Assembly: GCF_003052165.1 (NCBI RefSeq) | Contig: NZ_CP024869.1 | Location: 62,001-126,000, forward strand | DNA from: Dietzia sp. JS16-p6b | GTDB lineage: Bacteria > Actinomycetota > Actinomycetes > Mycobacteriales > Mycobacteriaceae | Direction of reading: 5' to 3' | DNA: 64,000 bases | Part shown: in pieces, positions 1 to 7,705 of the stretch | Numbering within the stretch: position 1 is the first letter of the stretch | Layout: the number at the start of each line of letters is the position of its first letter | Position numbers and translations under genes: made by a program | Notes under the pieces: generated by a model | The model's database searches: none | What the model saw: the letters and a program-made list of their open reading frames with translations, nothing else | Told to the model about the DNA's origin: nothing

Positions 1-2
1 CG

Positions 3-128
3 CGGGTCCGGGTGCAGGAGCATCTGGACGCGGGCGCGTCCACGGTGCTCGTACAGGTGCTCGGTGAGAACGTCCTGGTCCCGCCGGTCGAGGACTGGCG
101 GCGCGCGTCCGAGGGCCTCCTGAACTGA
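3..128 (+). CDS. LLM class F420-dependent oxidoreductase, C-terminal fragment
   Basis: This is the last 41 codons of a gene that enters from the left edge. The visible peptide has an HLDAGASTVLVQVL stretch and ends in an EDWRR...LLN tail. The HLDAGA-x(3)-VxVQVL pattern is typical of the C terminus of luciferase-like F420-dependent oxidoreductases of actinobacteria. These are TIM-barrel enzymes that reduce or oxidise varied substrates with F420 or FMN. The substrate cannot be inferred. The stop is followed after 17 bases by the stop of the opposite-strand gene, so the two genes converge. Confidence 0.7.
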   Translation, partial: RVRVQEHLDAGASTVLVQVLGENVLVPPVEDWRRASEGLLN

Positions 129-145
129 CCGCTCCCGGTCCTCTC

Positions 146-682
146 TCAGCCCGGGTACGCGACGGTGTCGACGACGATCGGCCCGGCCACGGCCCCCCCG
201 GTGGTGGTGAGGCGGTACTCGACCCGACCCGACCCGGTGGAGATGATCGCGTCGTAGGGGTGCGCGACGGGGTCCGGGACACCGAGGGAGAACCGCGGGT
301 GGGGGATCTGCGCGACCTTCTCCCCGCGCGCGCCGGTGTCCAGGTTGCGCCAGGACAGCGTGGCGGTCAGGGCGCACGGACCCACGCCCGCGACCGCGAA
401 AGCCCAGCTCACACTGGCCGTACCGGGATACCCGTCACCCCGGAGTGAGGTGGACACCGCGCCGGCGCACGCGCCGGTGGGAGATCCGCCCCAGGTGACC
501 AGACGGTCCGGGGCGGGCAGGACCTGGACGACCGCCTCGGCGGAACCCTGGGCGTGCGCCGTGGCCGGGGCCGCGAGGACGGCCGACGAGGCGAGGGCCG
601 TGGCGGCGAGAGACGCGACGATGGTGGCGGGGAGTCGGTGGGCGGACCGCCGGGACCTTCCGGTGATGTTCACACCGGCCAT
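146..682 (-). CDS. Secreted hypothetical protein
   Basis: A 178-residue protein of unknown function, probably exported. The chosen ATG gives a classic Sec signal peptide: a basic n-region with RSRRSAHR, a hydrophobic stretch at about residues 16-40, and an AxA cleavage region (ATAHA) before QGSAEA. The frame is open upstream to base 961, but that part runs across the divergent promoter and into the MFS gene, and it is not signal-like. The mature part is rich in Gly, Thr and Val with two Cys (GACAG and GPCAL), which could form a disulfide. I do not recognise a family. It is transcribed divergently from the MFS exporter, with the palindrome at 747-765 between them. Confidence 0.7.
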   Translation of the reverse strand: MAGVNITGRSRRSAHRLPATIVASLAATALASSAVLAAPATAHAQGSAEAVVQVLPAPDRLVTWGGSPTGACAGAVSTSLRGDGYPGTASVSWAFAVAGVGPCALTATLSWRNLDTGARGEKVAQIPHPRFSLGVPDPVAHPYDAIISTGSGRVEYRLTTTGGAVAGPIVVDTVAYPG

Positions 683-746
683 GCTGGCACCGGGTGATGC
701 AGACCACAAGAGCGCGGGGTCGGCAGCGGACGCGGTCGACACCTGT

Positions 747-765
747 CTGTAGTGTCCGACTACAG
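747..765. promoter_or_regulatory. Palindromic operator candidate between secreted protein and MFS exporter
   Basis: A perfect inverted repeat, CTGTAGT-GTCCG-ACTACAG, lies 20 bases upstream of the MFS start codon and between two divergent genes. Seven-base arms with a 5-base spacer fit a dimeric TetR- or GntR-type repressor. The MFS ribosome binding site (GGAAGGA, about 772-778) follows directly, so a repressor bound here would block transcription of the exporter. No regulator gene is adjacent in the window. Confidence 0.55.
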
Positions 766-785
766 GTCTCTGGAAGGACACGGCG

Positions 786-2204
786 ATGGGCGGCAGGACT
801 CGGGGCGGGGACGCCGTTCGTGCGGAGCAGGACGGGTTGGTCGTCGTTCTGGCCTTCGGCGGGATCGTCATGTCCCTCACCCAGACTCTGGTGATCCCGC
901 TGCTGGGGATGCTGCCGGCGATCCTCGGCACCTCGGCGGCCAACGCGGCGTGGGTCGTCACCGTGACCCTGCTGGCCGGAGCGGTGGCCGGCCCGGTGAT
1001 GGGCCGCCTCGGCGACCTCTACCCCAAGAAGAACGTCCTCATCGGTGTCACCGCGGTGATGGTCGTCGGGTCCGTCTTGTGCGCCCTGGCCACCTCGCTG
1101 TGGCCGATGCTCGTCGGCCGGGCGCTCCAGGGCGTGGGGATCGGGGTGATCCCGATCGGGATCGCGACGATGCGTGAGGTCCTGCCCGCCGTGCGCCTCG
1201 GTCCGGCTATCGCGTTGATGAGCTCCTCGTTGGGGGTCGGTGGCGCGCTCGGGCTCCCGGCGGCGGCCGCCCTCGCGCAGTACGGCTCATGGCAGTGGAT
1301 GTTCTGGGGCACGGCCGTACTCGGGGTGGGGATCATCGCGATGATGGCGCTGCGCATCCGGTCGGTGCCGGCGGCCAAACCCGACGGCACGCTGGATCCC
1401 GTCGGTGCCCTGGGTCTGGCGGTCGGTCTGATCGCGCTCCTGTTGGCGGTGTCCAAGGGCGCGGACTGGGGTTGGGTCTCTCCCCTGACCCTCGGACTGT
1501 TCGTCCTGGCCGCCGTCGCGTTCCCCGTGTGGGGGTGGTGGGTCCTGCGGCACCCGTCGCCGCTCATCGACCTGCGGGTAGCGGCCCGACGGCCGGTCCT
1601 GCTGACCAACATCGCCTCGATCCTCGTGGGCATGGGGCTCTACGCGCAGCTGCTCGTGATCCCGCAGATCCTCCAGCTCCCCGTGGCCACCGGGCACGGT
1701 CTGGGCCAGTCGATGGTGGCGATGGGACTGTGGATCGCGCCCGGCGGGCTGGCCATGATGGCCGTCTCGCCCGTGAGCGGACGGCTCATCACCACCCGTG
1801 GGCCCAAGCCCACGCTCATCCTGGGATCGCTGGTCATCGCGGCCGGGTACGCCTCCGCCCAGTTCCTCATGGGGTCGACGTGGGGCGTCATGATCGCGGC
1901 CGTCATCACCAGCTCCGGAGTGGGTCTGGCCTACGGCGCCATGCCCGCCCTCATCATGTCGTCGGTGCCGCACTCCGAGATGGGGTCGGCCAACAGCGTC
2001 AACACACTCATGCGCTCGATCGGCACCACCACCGCCGCGGCGGTCCTCGGCGTGATCCTCACGCAGATGTCCGTGGACTTCGGGGGGCTGTTCGTCCCCA
2101 CCGAGACCGGTTTCCGGGTGGGCCTGCTGCTCGGGTGCGGCGTCGCCCTGGCCGCCGCGGCGGTCGCCGCCGTGATCCCGCCGCCGTGGGAGTCGGAGGA
2201 CTGA
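786..2204 (+). CDS. MFS transporter, DHA2-type (14 TM) exporter
   Basis: A 472-residue polytopic membrane protein with about 14 hydrophobic segments, the layout of the DHA2 drug:H+ antiporter branch of the major facilitator superfamily. Supporting signs are the GxLGDLYPKKN loop between TM2 and TM3 (the MFS motif-A region), the GRALQGVGIG run in TM4 and the LGVGGALGLP motif-C-like run in TM5. It probably exports a toxic small molecule at the cytoplasmic membrane. The substrate is unknown. The ATG at 786 has a good Shine-Dalgarno (GGAAGGA) and follows a palindromic operator candidate, so induction by its substrate through a repressor is likely (inference). Confidence 0.88.
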   Translation: MGGRTRGGDAVRAEQDGLVVVLAFGGIVMSLTQTLVIPLLGMLPAILGTSAANAAWVVTVTLLAGAVAGPVMGRLGDLYPKKNVLIGVTAVMVVGSVLCALATSLWPMLVGRALQGVGIGVIPIGIATMREVLPAVRLGPAIALMSSSLGVGGALGLPAAAALAQYGSWQWMFWGTAVLGVGIIAMMALRIRSVPAAKPDGTLDPVGALGLAVGLIALLLAVSKGADWGWVSPLTLGLFVLAAVAFPVWGWWVLRHPSPLIDLRVAARRPVLLTNIASILVGMGLYAQLLVIPQILQLPVATGHGLGQSMVAMGLWIAPGGLAMMAVSPVSGRLITTRGPKPTLILGSLVIAAGYASAQFLMGSTWGVMIAAVITSSGVGLAYGAMPALIMSSVPHSEMGSANSVNTLMRSIGTTTAAAVLGVILTQMSVDFGGLFVPTETGFRVGLLLGCGVALAAAAVAAVIPPPWESED

Positions 2205-2350
2205 CCCGCGAGCGCCGCGGACCCGCGGCCAGGCGGCCAGGCGGGCACGCGGCCACGCGCCCACCCACGGACTTGCGATGCGTGTCGGGACCGATCCCGC
2301 CGCGTAACCGGGTCGCAGCCTGACCTTCCGCGCGCGCAGGTCAAAGGGGC

Positions 2351-2422
2351 CACGCACCCGGGGTCACGCACCGGGGGCGACCCACCCGGGGCCACGCACC
2401 CGGGGCGACCCACCCGGGGCGA
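2351..2422. repeat. GC-rich tandem repeat, 28-bp unit
   Basis: Two adjacent 28-bp units (2365-2392 and 2393-2420) differ by one base. Each is built from the half-units CACGCACCCGGGG and CGACCCACCCGGGG. Partial half-units flank them (2351-2364 and after 2420). The array sits between the convergent ends of the MFS and epoxide-hydrolase genes. The rest of the 2205-2470 gap shows no gene. Confidence 0.7.
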
Positions 2423-2470
2423 CGCAGGTGGGGTGGCGGACGCGGTGCTCGGCTCGGACGGTGGACCGGG

Positions 2471-3355
2471 TCAGCCTCCGGCGCGGGCGACGATCTCGCG
2501 GGCCAACTCCTCTGGGCGCTCCTCCGGGATCCAGTGGCTCGCGCCGGCCATCTCCACGAAGCGGTAGTCGGCGTCCACGAACCGGGCCGTCCGCTCGGCT
2601 CCACCGCGGCCGAGGGCCGGGTCGTGATCGCTCCAGACGAAGGTCGTGGGCACGCGGACCCGGGCGGTGGCCTTGCCGGGCGAGGCGAACGGAAGCGCCC
2701 GGTACCACCCGAGTCCGCCGGACACGGCACCGTCGCCGACCACCTCGCTGCGGTAGCGCGCGATCATCTCCGGCGTCATACCCATCCCGGCCAGCGCGCG
2801 CTCCGGCAGGCCGACGCGCGACAGCAGCCGCTCCGGCAGCCACGGGAGTTGGAACAGTCCGATGTACCAGGACCGGAGCAGTTGGTCGGAGCGGAGCATC
2901 GCCTGCCGGAAGGCCGCCAGGTGGGGCACCGACACCGCCGTCAGCGACAGGACCCGGTCGGGGTGCCCGGCGGCCACGGCCCACGCCACGGCCGCGCCCC
3001 AGTCGTGGCCGACGACGTGGGCGGCGGGCAGGTCGGCACTGTCGAGCAGGCCGAGGACGTCCCCAACCAACTCGGAGAGTCGGTACGCTCGCCGTCCCGC
3101 AGGGCGGGCGGTGGAGCAGTAGCCACGCTGGTCCAGGACCAGGGTGCGGAACCCGGCCGCGTGGAGGTGGGGGGCCACCGCGTCCCAGCTACTCGTGCGC
3201 TGCGGGAAGCCGTGGAGGAGAACCACGACCGCGCCATCGGCCGGTCCGGAATCGATGGCCCGGAACCGGAGGCGACCCCGGGAGAACGTGATCTCCCGGG
3301 ACGTCGCCGGTCCGGGTCGTGGCGGGGTCGGGCCGGGGACGGTCGGATCAGCCAC
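2471..3355 (-). CDS. Alpha/beta hydrolase, epoxide-hydrolase-like
   Basis: A 294-residue alpha/beta-hydrolase. An HGFPQ oxyanion-hole motif lies at residues 48-52, a DQRGY strand motif follows, and the nucleophile elbow is GHDWGA (about 116-121) with Asp118 as nucleophile. Asp rather than Ser is the hallmark of epoxide hydrolases and haloalkane dehalogenases. A WSDHDPAL segment could supply the acid and GASHW (near 270) the catalytic His. The HGFP and DQRGY pattern favours epoxide hydrolase over dehalogenase. The start codon overlaps the 3' end of the upstream SRPBCC gene by 8 bases, so the two are translationally coupled. It is probably a cytosolic detoxification or lipid-epoxide enzyme; the substrate is unknown. 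Confidence 0.85.
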   Translation of the reverse strand: MADPTVPGPTPPRPGPATSREITFSRGRLRFRAIDSGPADGAVVVLLHGFPQRTSSWDAVAPHLHAAGFRTLVLDQRGYCSTARPAGRRAYRLSELVGDVLGLLDSADLPAAHVVGHDWGAAVAWAVAAGHPDRVLSLTAVSVPHLAAFRQAMLRSDQLLRSWYIGLFQLPWLPERLLSRVGLPERALAGMGMTPEMIARYRSEVVGDGAVSGGLGWYRALPFASPGKATARVRVPTTFVWSDHDPALGRGGAERTARFVDADYRFVEMAGASHWIPEERPEELAREIVARAGG

Positions 3356-3872
3356 GGACGTATCCTCTCCGGACAGCCCGCTCGAGGATGCCCAGGGTCG
3401 CTTTGAGCGCGGACGCGTCCAGCACCGGCAGGATGCCGGAGTCGCGCCACTTCGGGTGGGCCTCGGACCAGTCGTAGTAGCTCACGACCTCGGTCCCCTC
3501 GCCGAGCGGCGTCAGGCGGTACCCGTAGGTGTGACCGATGGGCGGCTTGATCTGGCCGTCGATGGTCCAGGCGATCTCCTCGCCCGGCACGAACCGGGTG
3601 ATGATGACGGTCACGTCGTACCGGCCGAGGTCGTAGTCGCCGAGCGACTCACGGTCCATGTGGACGACGAACCGGTCGCCCGGGGCCGTGACCACCGAGC
3701 CCTCCGCGGACTGGAGCATCCCCGAGGAGTCGATGGCCACGTGACCGTCGGGATCGCAGAGTACGGCGAAGATCCGTTCCGCCGGCGCCGCGATGACCCG
3801 CCTGGCCTCGAGGCGGGTCCCGGGGGCGGCGTCGGCGGCCCCGGACGAGCTGGTCGGTTCGCTGTCCGTCAT
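3348..3872 (-). CDS. SRPBCC (START/Bet v1-like) family protein
   Basis: A 174-residue protein. After a low-complexity N terminus it begins with LEARRVIAAPAERIFAVLCDPDGHVAID, the typical first strand and helix of the SRPBCC fold, and ends with a C-terminal helix (ALKATLGILERAV). SRPBCC proteins bind hydrophobic ligands in a deep cavity and act as carriers, cyclases or stress proteins. The ATG at 3872 is preferred: 29 further codons are open upstream but their sequence is not family-like. It is coupled to the downstream epoxide-hydrolase-like gene by an 8-base overlap, so the pair may act on the same hydrophobic compound (inference). Confidence 0.8.
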   Translation of the reverse strand: MTDSEPTSSSGAADAAPGTRLEARRVIAAPAERIFAVLCDPDGHVAIDSSGMLQSAEGSVVTAPGDRFVVHMDRESLGDYDLGRYDVTVIITRFVPGEEIAWTIDGQIKPPIGHTYGYRLTPLGEGTEVVSYYDWSEAHPKWRDSGILPVLDASALKATLGILERAVRRGYVRG

Positions 3873-3928
3873 GCCGTCGACGCTACCCCCGGGTATCGGC
3901 CGGGCGCTGTGGTGAGGTGGGTTCCGCC

Positions 3929-6181
3929 TCAGACCCGTACGGGGTCCGGCCGGTCCCATGCGCGGTGGGTGGCGAGCAGCGGCTTGAGCGCGGGCAGGAC
4001 CCCGGCCGCCTCGTCCACCACCACGACACCGGGGGAGTCGGTGGTGAGCCCCACTTCCGCGAGACCGTCGAGAGGAGCCAGCGAGGCGATCGCCTTCTTG
4101 TGCCGGAACATCTCGCTGAGCAGCACATCGGTCCTCGGGTGGGTGGGCAGATCCACCACGATGAGGGCGTCGAATTCGATCGACCGCTGCGTCTGATACG
4201 TCCGGGACACGGCGACGGTCGCATCCGGCTCGCCCTCGCCCAGCCGGCCACCGGTGGGGGCGATGACCAGCGGGACCATGTCGTCGGCGAAGACCGCCTG
4301 TTCGAGCTCCTTGACGGCGGCGACGTCAGACGTCTCGGTGACGAGAATCCCGATGAGGCGCCCGTCGGAGGGCCACTCCCGCCCGATCTGGGACAGCGCG
4401 GGGCTGGTGACGACCTCGGCCGTGGGCACCTCGGCGGGCGCGGGGAGCCCGAGACCGCTCGCGACGGTGACGGCGAGGCCGTGGTCGATGCGGGCCAGTT
4501 GCTCCACCTGCCGGATCTTGATGTTCTCCTCGTAGCATTTGCCCAGTTCGAACGTGTAGGCGGCGGCGATGTGCTCCTGCTCCACCTCGGTCATGCTGGC
4601 GTAGAAGAGGGTCGCCTGCGAGAAGTGGTCGTCGAAGGTCGCCGGGGCGTCCCGGACCACCTGCGCGTCGGCGATCTGCTGCGCCACCTCCACCATCGCA
4701 CCGTCGCTTGTGCCCGCGAGGAACGGGCACCCGCCGTCGAGGCTGTTCGGCTGGTACGGCGCGACCCCCACGTGATCGGCGGTCTGGTGCATCCCGTCGC
4801 GCAGCATGTCGTTGACCGGGGCGTGCGGCCGGTTGATGGGCAGCTGCCCGAAGTTCGGTCCGCCCAGGCGCGTGAGCTGGGTGTCGAGGTAGGAGAACAG
4901 CCGGCCCTGGAGGAGCGGGTCGCTGGTCACGTCGATGCCCGGCGCCAGGTGGCCCGGGTGGAACGCGACCTGCTCGGTCTCGGCGAAGTAGTTCTTGGGG
5001 TTGGCGTTGAGCGTCATGGTGCCGATCACCTGCACCGGCGCGAGCTCCTCGGGGACGATCTTGGTGGGGTCGAGCAGGTCGATCCCGTGGAACATCTCGC
5101 TGACGCCGTCGGAGTCCACGGTGTCGGGGAACACCTGGATCCCCAGATCCCACTTCGGGAACGCGCCGGCCTCGATGGCATCGGCCAGGTCCCGGCGGTG
5201 CAGATCGGGATCCATGCCGGCCGCGATCTGGGCCTCCTCCCACACCAGCGAGTGCACGCCGAGGTGGGGCTTCCAGTGGAACTTGACCAGGCTGGTCTCC
5301 CCCGCGTCGTTGATGAGCCGGAAGGTGTGGACCCCGAAACCCTCCATCGTCCGGTAGGAGCGGGGGATGCCGCGGTCGGACATGTTCCACATGGTGTGGT
5401 GCTGCGCCTCGGTGTGCAGGGAGACGAAGTCCCAGAACGTGTCGTGCGCGCTCTGGGCCTGGGGGATCTCGCGGTCCGGGTGGGGCTTGGCGGCGTGGAC
5501 GACGTCGGGGAACTTGATCGCGTCCTGGATGAAGAACACGGGGATGTTGTTCCCGACCAGGTCCCACGTGCCCTCGTCGGTGTAGAACTTGGTCGCGAAA
5601 CCACGGGTGTCGCGGACGGTGTCGGCGGAGCCGCGCGACCCGAGCACGGTGGAGAACCGGACGAAGACCTCGGTCTCCTTGCCGTCGGCGAAGACGCCGG
5701 CCTTGCACACCCTCGAGGCCGCGCCGTTGCCCACGAAGACCCCGTGCGCACCGGCGCCGCGGGCGTGGACCGCGCGCTCCGGGATCCGCTCGTGGTCGAA
5801 GTGCATGATCTTCTCGCGCAGGTGATGATCCTGCAGCAGGACCGGGCCGCGGTGGCCGGCCTTCTGGGAGTGGTCGGTCTCGGCCAGTCGCGCGCCCTGC
5901 GCGGTGGTGAGGAACTCACCCTGCTGGCGGGCGGCGTCCTCGGTATCGGAGGACTCCGCTCCGGTGGGGCTGTACGGCGTGGCGCCCTTCTGGTCCGGCT
6001 TGGGGGGAAGCGGTCCGGTGGGGTCGGTGGGCTCCTCGAGCGACGGCGGCTTGGGGGCCGGGACACCGGGGACGACGTCTCTGCCGCCGATGACCTCGTC
6101 GGCGAGTTTGCCGGCGGCGTCGGCGACCTTCTTGGCGGCCGCTTCGGCCGTCTTCGATGCAGCGGACTTCTTGTCAGACAT
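3929..6181 (-). CDS. katE: Large-subunit catalase (HPII/KatE type)
   Basis: A 750-residue monofunctional haem catalase that converts hydrogen peroxide to water and oxygen. The catalytic core runs from about residue 85 to 570, with the FDHERIPERAVHARG segment bearing the distal His, the VGNNIPVFF region with the conserved Asn, and the proximal haem-Tyr motif RLFSYLDTQLTRLG. The C-terminal 150 residues form the class I glutamine-amidotransferase-like domain that distinguishes HPII-type clade 2 catalases. The first 80 residues are a Lys/Ala-rich then Pro-rich extension starting MSDKKSAASK. The ATG at 6181 is preceded by GGAGGAG, which decides the start over one 33 bases upstream. Confidence 0.96.
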   Translation of the reverse strand: MSDKKSAASKTAEAAAKKVADAAGKLADEVIGGRDVVPGVPAPKPPSLEEPTDPTGPLPPKPDQKGATPYSPTGAESSDTEDAARQQGEFLTTAQGARLAETDHSQKAGHRGPVLLQDHHLREKIMHFDHERIPERAVHARGAGAHGVFVGNGAASRVCKAGVFADGKETEVFVRFSTVLGSRGSADTVRDTRGFATKFYTDEGTWDLVGNNIPVFFIQDAIKFPDVVHAAKPHPDREIPQAQSAHDTFWDFVSLHTEAQHHTMWNMSDRGIPRSYRTMEGFGVHTFRLINDAGETSLVKFHWKPHLGVHSLVWEEAQIAAGMDPDLHRRDLADAIEAGAFPKWDLGIQVFPDTVDSDGVSEMFHGIDLLDPTKIVPEELAPVQVIGTMTLNANPKNYFAETEQVAFHPGHLAPGIDVTSDPLLQGRLFSYLDTQLTRLGGPNFGQLPINRPHAPVNDMLRDGMHQTADHVGVAPYQPNSLDGGCPFLAGTSDGAMVEVAQQIADAQVVRDAPATFDDHFSQATLFYASMTEVEQEHIAAAYTFELGKCYEENIKIRQVEQLARIDHGLAVTVASGLGLPAPAEVPTAEVVTSPALSQIGREWPSDGRLIGILVTETSDVAAVKELEQAVFADDMVPLVIAPTGGRLGEGEPDATVAVSRTYQTQRSIEFDALIVVDLPTHPRTDVLLSEMFRHKKAIASLAPLDGLAEVGLTTDSPGVVVVDEAAGVLPALKPLLATHRAWDRPDPVRV

Positions 6182-6384
6182 GTGACTCCTCCGATGGGTT
6201 GGGTGTGAGTGCACGGGTGTCGCACCGACTCTCCCACTCGGCGCGGACCGCGCAACCAGTCGCGGAGGAGGTCCGGTTGCCGTACGCTGCGCCGCCTCGT
6301 CGCCCGCACCCGCGTGTCCCCCCGCGCCTCCCCGACGGTGTGGCCGGGACTCACGAACCCGACGTCGACGGAGGTCAGCGCGCC

Positions 6385-6390
6385 TATGGT
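6385..6390 (+). promoter_or_regulatory. Putative -10 box for a leaderless transcript of the AI-2E transporter gene
   Basis: TATGGT ends 6 bases before the ATG at 6397, the spacing seen for leaderless mRNAs of actinobacteria. There is no Shine-Dalgarno upstream of that ATG, which fits. No clear -35 element is visible. Confidence 0.4.
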
Positions 6391-6396
6391 GTTCTC

Positions 6397-7641
6397 ATGT
6401 CAACCCGCGGTGAGGACACCGGCACGACCGTGATCCCCCGAGCCCATCTCCCGTATCCGGTGGTACTGGCGGCTGCCTGGGCGGCCTGCCTGCTGCTGAT
6501 CGCCGGGGGCGGGTGGATCCTCGGACAGGCCATCGGCCGGTTGGCGATCATCCTGGCTCCGCTCGCCATCGCGGTGTTGCTCGCGGCCATGCTCCGACCG
6601 CTCGTGGACCGCGTGCCCCGGCAGGTCCCGCGGGCGCTGGCGTCCCTCGTCGTCGTCCTCGGTGTCCTGGCGCTGGTCATCGGGGCGCTGGCGGTGGTCA
6701 CCACCCAGCTCGCGACCGGGGTTCCGGAGATGAGGGAGAAGATCGGCGGCGGCGTCGACACCGCACTGCGGTGGCTGGAGGACGGCCCGCTCCACCTCAC
6801 CGCCGATCGACTCCAGGAGGCGGTCACCCAGGTCCGCAGCTGGATCGAGTCCCATTCCGAGGCCGTGGCCGCGGGCGCGGTCCAGTTCGGCCACACCGCC
6901 GTCGACGCGGTGGCCGGTCTGCTCATCTGCCTGGTCGCCCTGTTCTTCTTCCTCTACCAGGGGGAGAAGTTGTGGGTGTTCTTCGTCCGGTGGTTCCCCC
7001 GCGCGAGCCGGCTCACCGTCGATCGGGCGCTACGGCAGGGCTGGGGCAGTCTCGGCGCCTACACCCGCACGCAGCTGACCGTGGCCGCGATCAACGCCAC
7101 CGGGGTGGGCCTCGGCGCGCTGGTGCTGCGCGTGCCCTTCGTGATCCCCATCGTGGTGGTGGTGTTCCTCGCGTCGTTCGTTCCCATCCTTGGGACTCTC
7201 GTCGCGGGGCTGATCCCCACGGTTTTGGCGCTGGTGGACCGGGGGCCGGTGATCGCCATCGCCATGCTGGCGATCGTCCTGGTGGTCCACCAGGTCGAGT
7301 CGCATCTGTTGCAACCGGTCCTCATGGGCCACGCGGTGGCGCTGCATCCGCTGGCCGTCATCGTCGTGGTGGCCGCGGGCACGTACCTGTTCGGCATCGT
7401 GGGAGCGCTGTTCGCCGTCCCCGTCACCGCCATGGCCAACACGGTGGTGAGATACCTGGCCGAGGGGAATGGTGACGACCCGGGCGTCGGCGGACCGGAC
7501 GGGGGCGGACCGGACGGGGGCCCGATCGACGGGCCGGGGCCCGTGCCCGACCGGGCCAGTGTGTCCGGACCGGACGACGGGGACGACGACGGGGTCGATC
7601 CGCCGGTCGCTGCCTCCGATGGCGGCCCCGCCACCCGCTGA
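6397..7641 (+). CDS. AI-2E family transporter
   Basis: A 414-residue polytopic membrane protein of the AI-2E transporter family (PF01594, TqsA/PerM/YdiK type). Two to three N-terminal TM segments are followed by an amphipathic extracytoplasmic part (about residues 110-170), then five more TM segments. The C-terminal TM block contains the family-typical VPILGTLVAGLIPTVLAL and the LLQPVLMGHAVALHPLAVI region. Some members export signalling molecules or act in ion homeostasis; substrates are mostly unknown. The last 55 residues form a Gly/Pro/Asp-rich cytoplasmic tail with short PDGG repeats. The start at 6397 follows a candidate leaderless promoter; the frame is open further upstream but overlaps the catalase start and lacks family character. 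Confidence 0.88.
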   Translation: MSTRGEDTGTTVIPRAHLPYPVVLAAAWAACLLLIAGGGWILGQAIGRLAIILAPLAIAVLLAAMLRPLVDRVPRQVPRALASLVVVLGVLALVIGALAVVTTQLATGVPEMREKIGGGVDTALRWLEDGPLHLTADRLQEAVTQVRSWIESHSEAVAAGAVQFGHTAVDAVAGLLICLVALFFFLYQGEKLWVFFVRWFPRASRLTVDRALRQGWGSLGAYTRTQLTVAAINATGVGLGALVLRVPFVIPIVVVVFLASFVPILGTLVAGLIPTVLALVDRGPVIAIAMLAIVLVVHQVESHLLQPVLMGHAVALHPLAVIVVVAAGTYLFGIVGALFAVPVTAMANTVVRYLAEGNGDDPGVGGPDGGGPDGGPIDGPGPVPDRASVSGPDDGDDDGVDPPVAASDGGPATR

Positions 7642-7705
7642 CCTGCCGCCCCCGCCACCCGCCACCCGCCACCCGCCGACCTGACGCCCTGACCGAGAGG
7701 ACCCG

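Noticed and set aside
2351-2422. CRISPR-like repeat
   Set aside because: The units are directly adjacent with no unique spacers, only two full copies exist, and no cas gene is nearby.
3917-6208. Long open frame on the plus strand opposite the catalase gene
   Set aside because: It is the codon-bias mirror of a GC-rich gene. The minus strand encodes a full catalase with all motifs; the plus-strand translation is Gly/Val/Arg/Asp-rich with no family features.
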